Assembly: GCA_964557375.1 (NCBI GenBank) | Contig: CAZKZZ010000195.1 | Location: 1 to 5,827, forward strand | Direction: 5' to 3' | Source: CAZKZZ01 sp964557375 | GTDB taxonomy: Bacteria > Spirochaetota > Spirochaetia > SPDA01 > CAZJBZ01 | DNA length: 5,827 nucleotides | Shown here: positions 5,429 to 5,827 of the stretch, in pieces | How the letters are laid out: every line of letters begins with the position of its first letter | How positions within the stretch are numbered: position 1 is the first letter of the stretch | The notes under the pieces: generated by a model | What the model was told of the DNA's origin: nothing | The model's database searches: none | What the model saw: the letters and a program-made list of their open reading frames with translations, nothing else | Translations under genes and position numbers: made by a program

Positions 5429-5786
5429 GGGGATGCACCGGATTCGACTGCAGGATTGTGTGGACACAGGTTGCAGATGGAGCTCTAACTCCTAAAACTG
5501 GACTAAAAATTAACTGCAGACAATAACGAGTCAGCAGACTTTGCTTTAGCTGCGTAAAGCAGCTTCGGGCACCCGGGATGCCGTTCCGAAGCCCGGTGTG
5601 CTTGTTAGAAACCGGAACTTGCCTGGTATCACTGTTCGGGAAGATACTGGGGACACTTTTCCCGGACGTAGGAGAAAGACGGATTGCTGTTGCTCCGCAC
5701 TTTCTCCGAAATTATAAGCAGCGGCTATATCTGTAGACGCCTGTGCCTTGCCCTGTAGGACGCGGGTTCGACTCCCGCCATCTCCA
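5429..5786 (+). ncRNA. ssrA: tmRNA (one-piece transfer-messenger RNA)
   Basis: Acts with SmpB as both tRNA and mRNA to release stalled ribosomes and append a degradation tag. The 5' GGGGATG (5429-5435) pairs with CATCTCC (5779-5785) as a 7-bp acceptor stem with G-U at the third pair, the alanine identity signal. The discriminator is A5786. The conserved GGATTCGAC is at 5440-5448. The T arm is GCGGG/CCCGC around TTCGACT (5762-5778). CACAGG (5465-5470) can pair with CCTGTG near 5741-5746 as part of the long P2 helix. The tag frame runs 5516-5557, and its TAA sits in the loop of a hairpin AGCTGC/GCAGCT (5548-5564), the usual P5. Sequences at 5563-5598 can form an H-type pseudoknot (TTCGG/CCGAA plus CCCGG pairings). 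CCA is not encoded (CTA follows), so it must be added enzymatically. The order is the standard one-piece form, not the permuted two-piece form. Confidence 0.97.
5516..5557 (+). other. tmRNA tag reading frame: ADNNESADFALAA-stop
   Basis: The resume codon GCA (5516-5518) opens a 13-codon frame ending at TAA 5555-5557. The peptide starts with Ala and Asn-rich residues and ends in the hydrophobic ALAA recognised by ClpXP-type proteases in many bacteria. Translation here begins by ribosome transfer from the stalled message, not from an initiation codon. Confidence 0.93.
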
Positions 5787-5796
5787 CTATCTATCG

Positions 5797-5827
5797 AAAA
5801 GGCTGCGATTTGTTCGCGGCCTTTTTT
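5797..5827 (+). terminator. Intrinsic terminator of ssrA
   Basis: AAAAGGCTGCGA (5797-5808), loop TTTGT, then TCGCGGCC (5814-5821) running into six T's at the window edge (5822-5827). The stem has one T-G wobble and is otherwise perfect. It starts 10 nt after the discriminator base of tmRNA and is the first convincing terminator downstream of 3104. Confidence 0.92.

Overview
The window looks like a piece of a spirochaete chromosome (order Spirochaetales, Treponema/Spirochaeta-like). This rests on the coding content: a membrane-anchored PEGA plus FGE-fold protein next to smpB, tandem type I signal peptidases, and a one-piece tmRNA with an ...ALAA tag. The assignment to this group is inference, made without any database comparison. 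Coding density is high and almost everything is chromosomal housekeeping. There is no transposase, integrase or CRISPR array.

Layout. Positions 1-77 are a short flank with no supportable gene. Positions 78-3024 hold a tightly packed leftward operon, in transcription order lepB-like (2050-3024), a second lepB-like gene (1282-2043) and hemW (78-1298). The genes are separated by 6 nt and then overlap by 14-17 nt. A 79-bp divergent intergenic region (3025-3103) carries a perfect consensus sigma-70 promoter firing rightward. That promoter is so close to the next ATG that the transcript should be leaderless. Rightward genes are a 543-residue membrane-anchored PEGA/FGE-fold protein (3104-4735) and smpB (4751-5221). 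A 207-bp non-coding spacer (5222-5428) follows, then ssrA (tmRNA, 5429-5786) and an intrinsic terminator (5797-5827).

How the genes work together. SmpB and tmRNA are the two partners of trans-translation, which rescues stalled ribosomes and tags the nascent chain. The tag encoded here reads ADNNESADFALAA. The two signal peptidases would cleave secreted preproteins at the outer face of the inner membrane. HemW is a radical-SAM-family heme chaperone. The PEGA/FGE-fold protein has its large domain outside the cytoplasm and lacks the cysteine pair of true formylglycine-generating enzymes, so it is probably a binding or structural protein.

The least ordinary stretch is the smpB-ssrA spacer. It contains three tandem units of about 38 bp, each forming a 9-bp-stem, 3-nt-loop hairpin, with a compensatory base-pair change between copies. 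A perfect 39-bp inverted repeat follows, ending two bases before the tmRNA 5' end and overlapping a possible ssrA promoter. The leaderless promoter at 3066-3095 is the second signal worth following. I did not find evidence for a wholly new multi-gene system.
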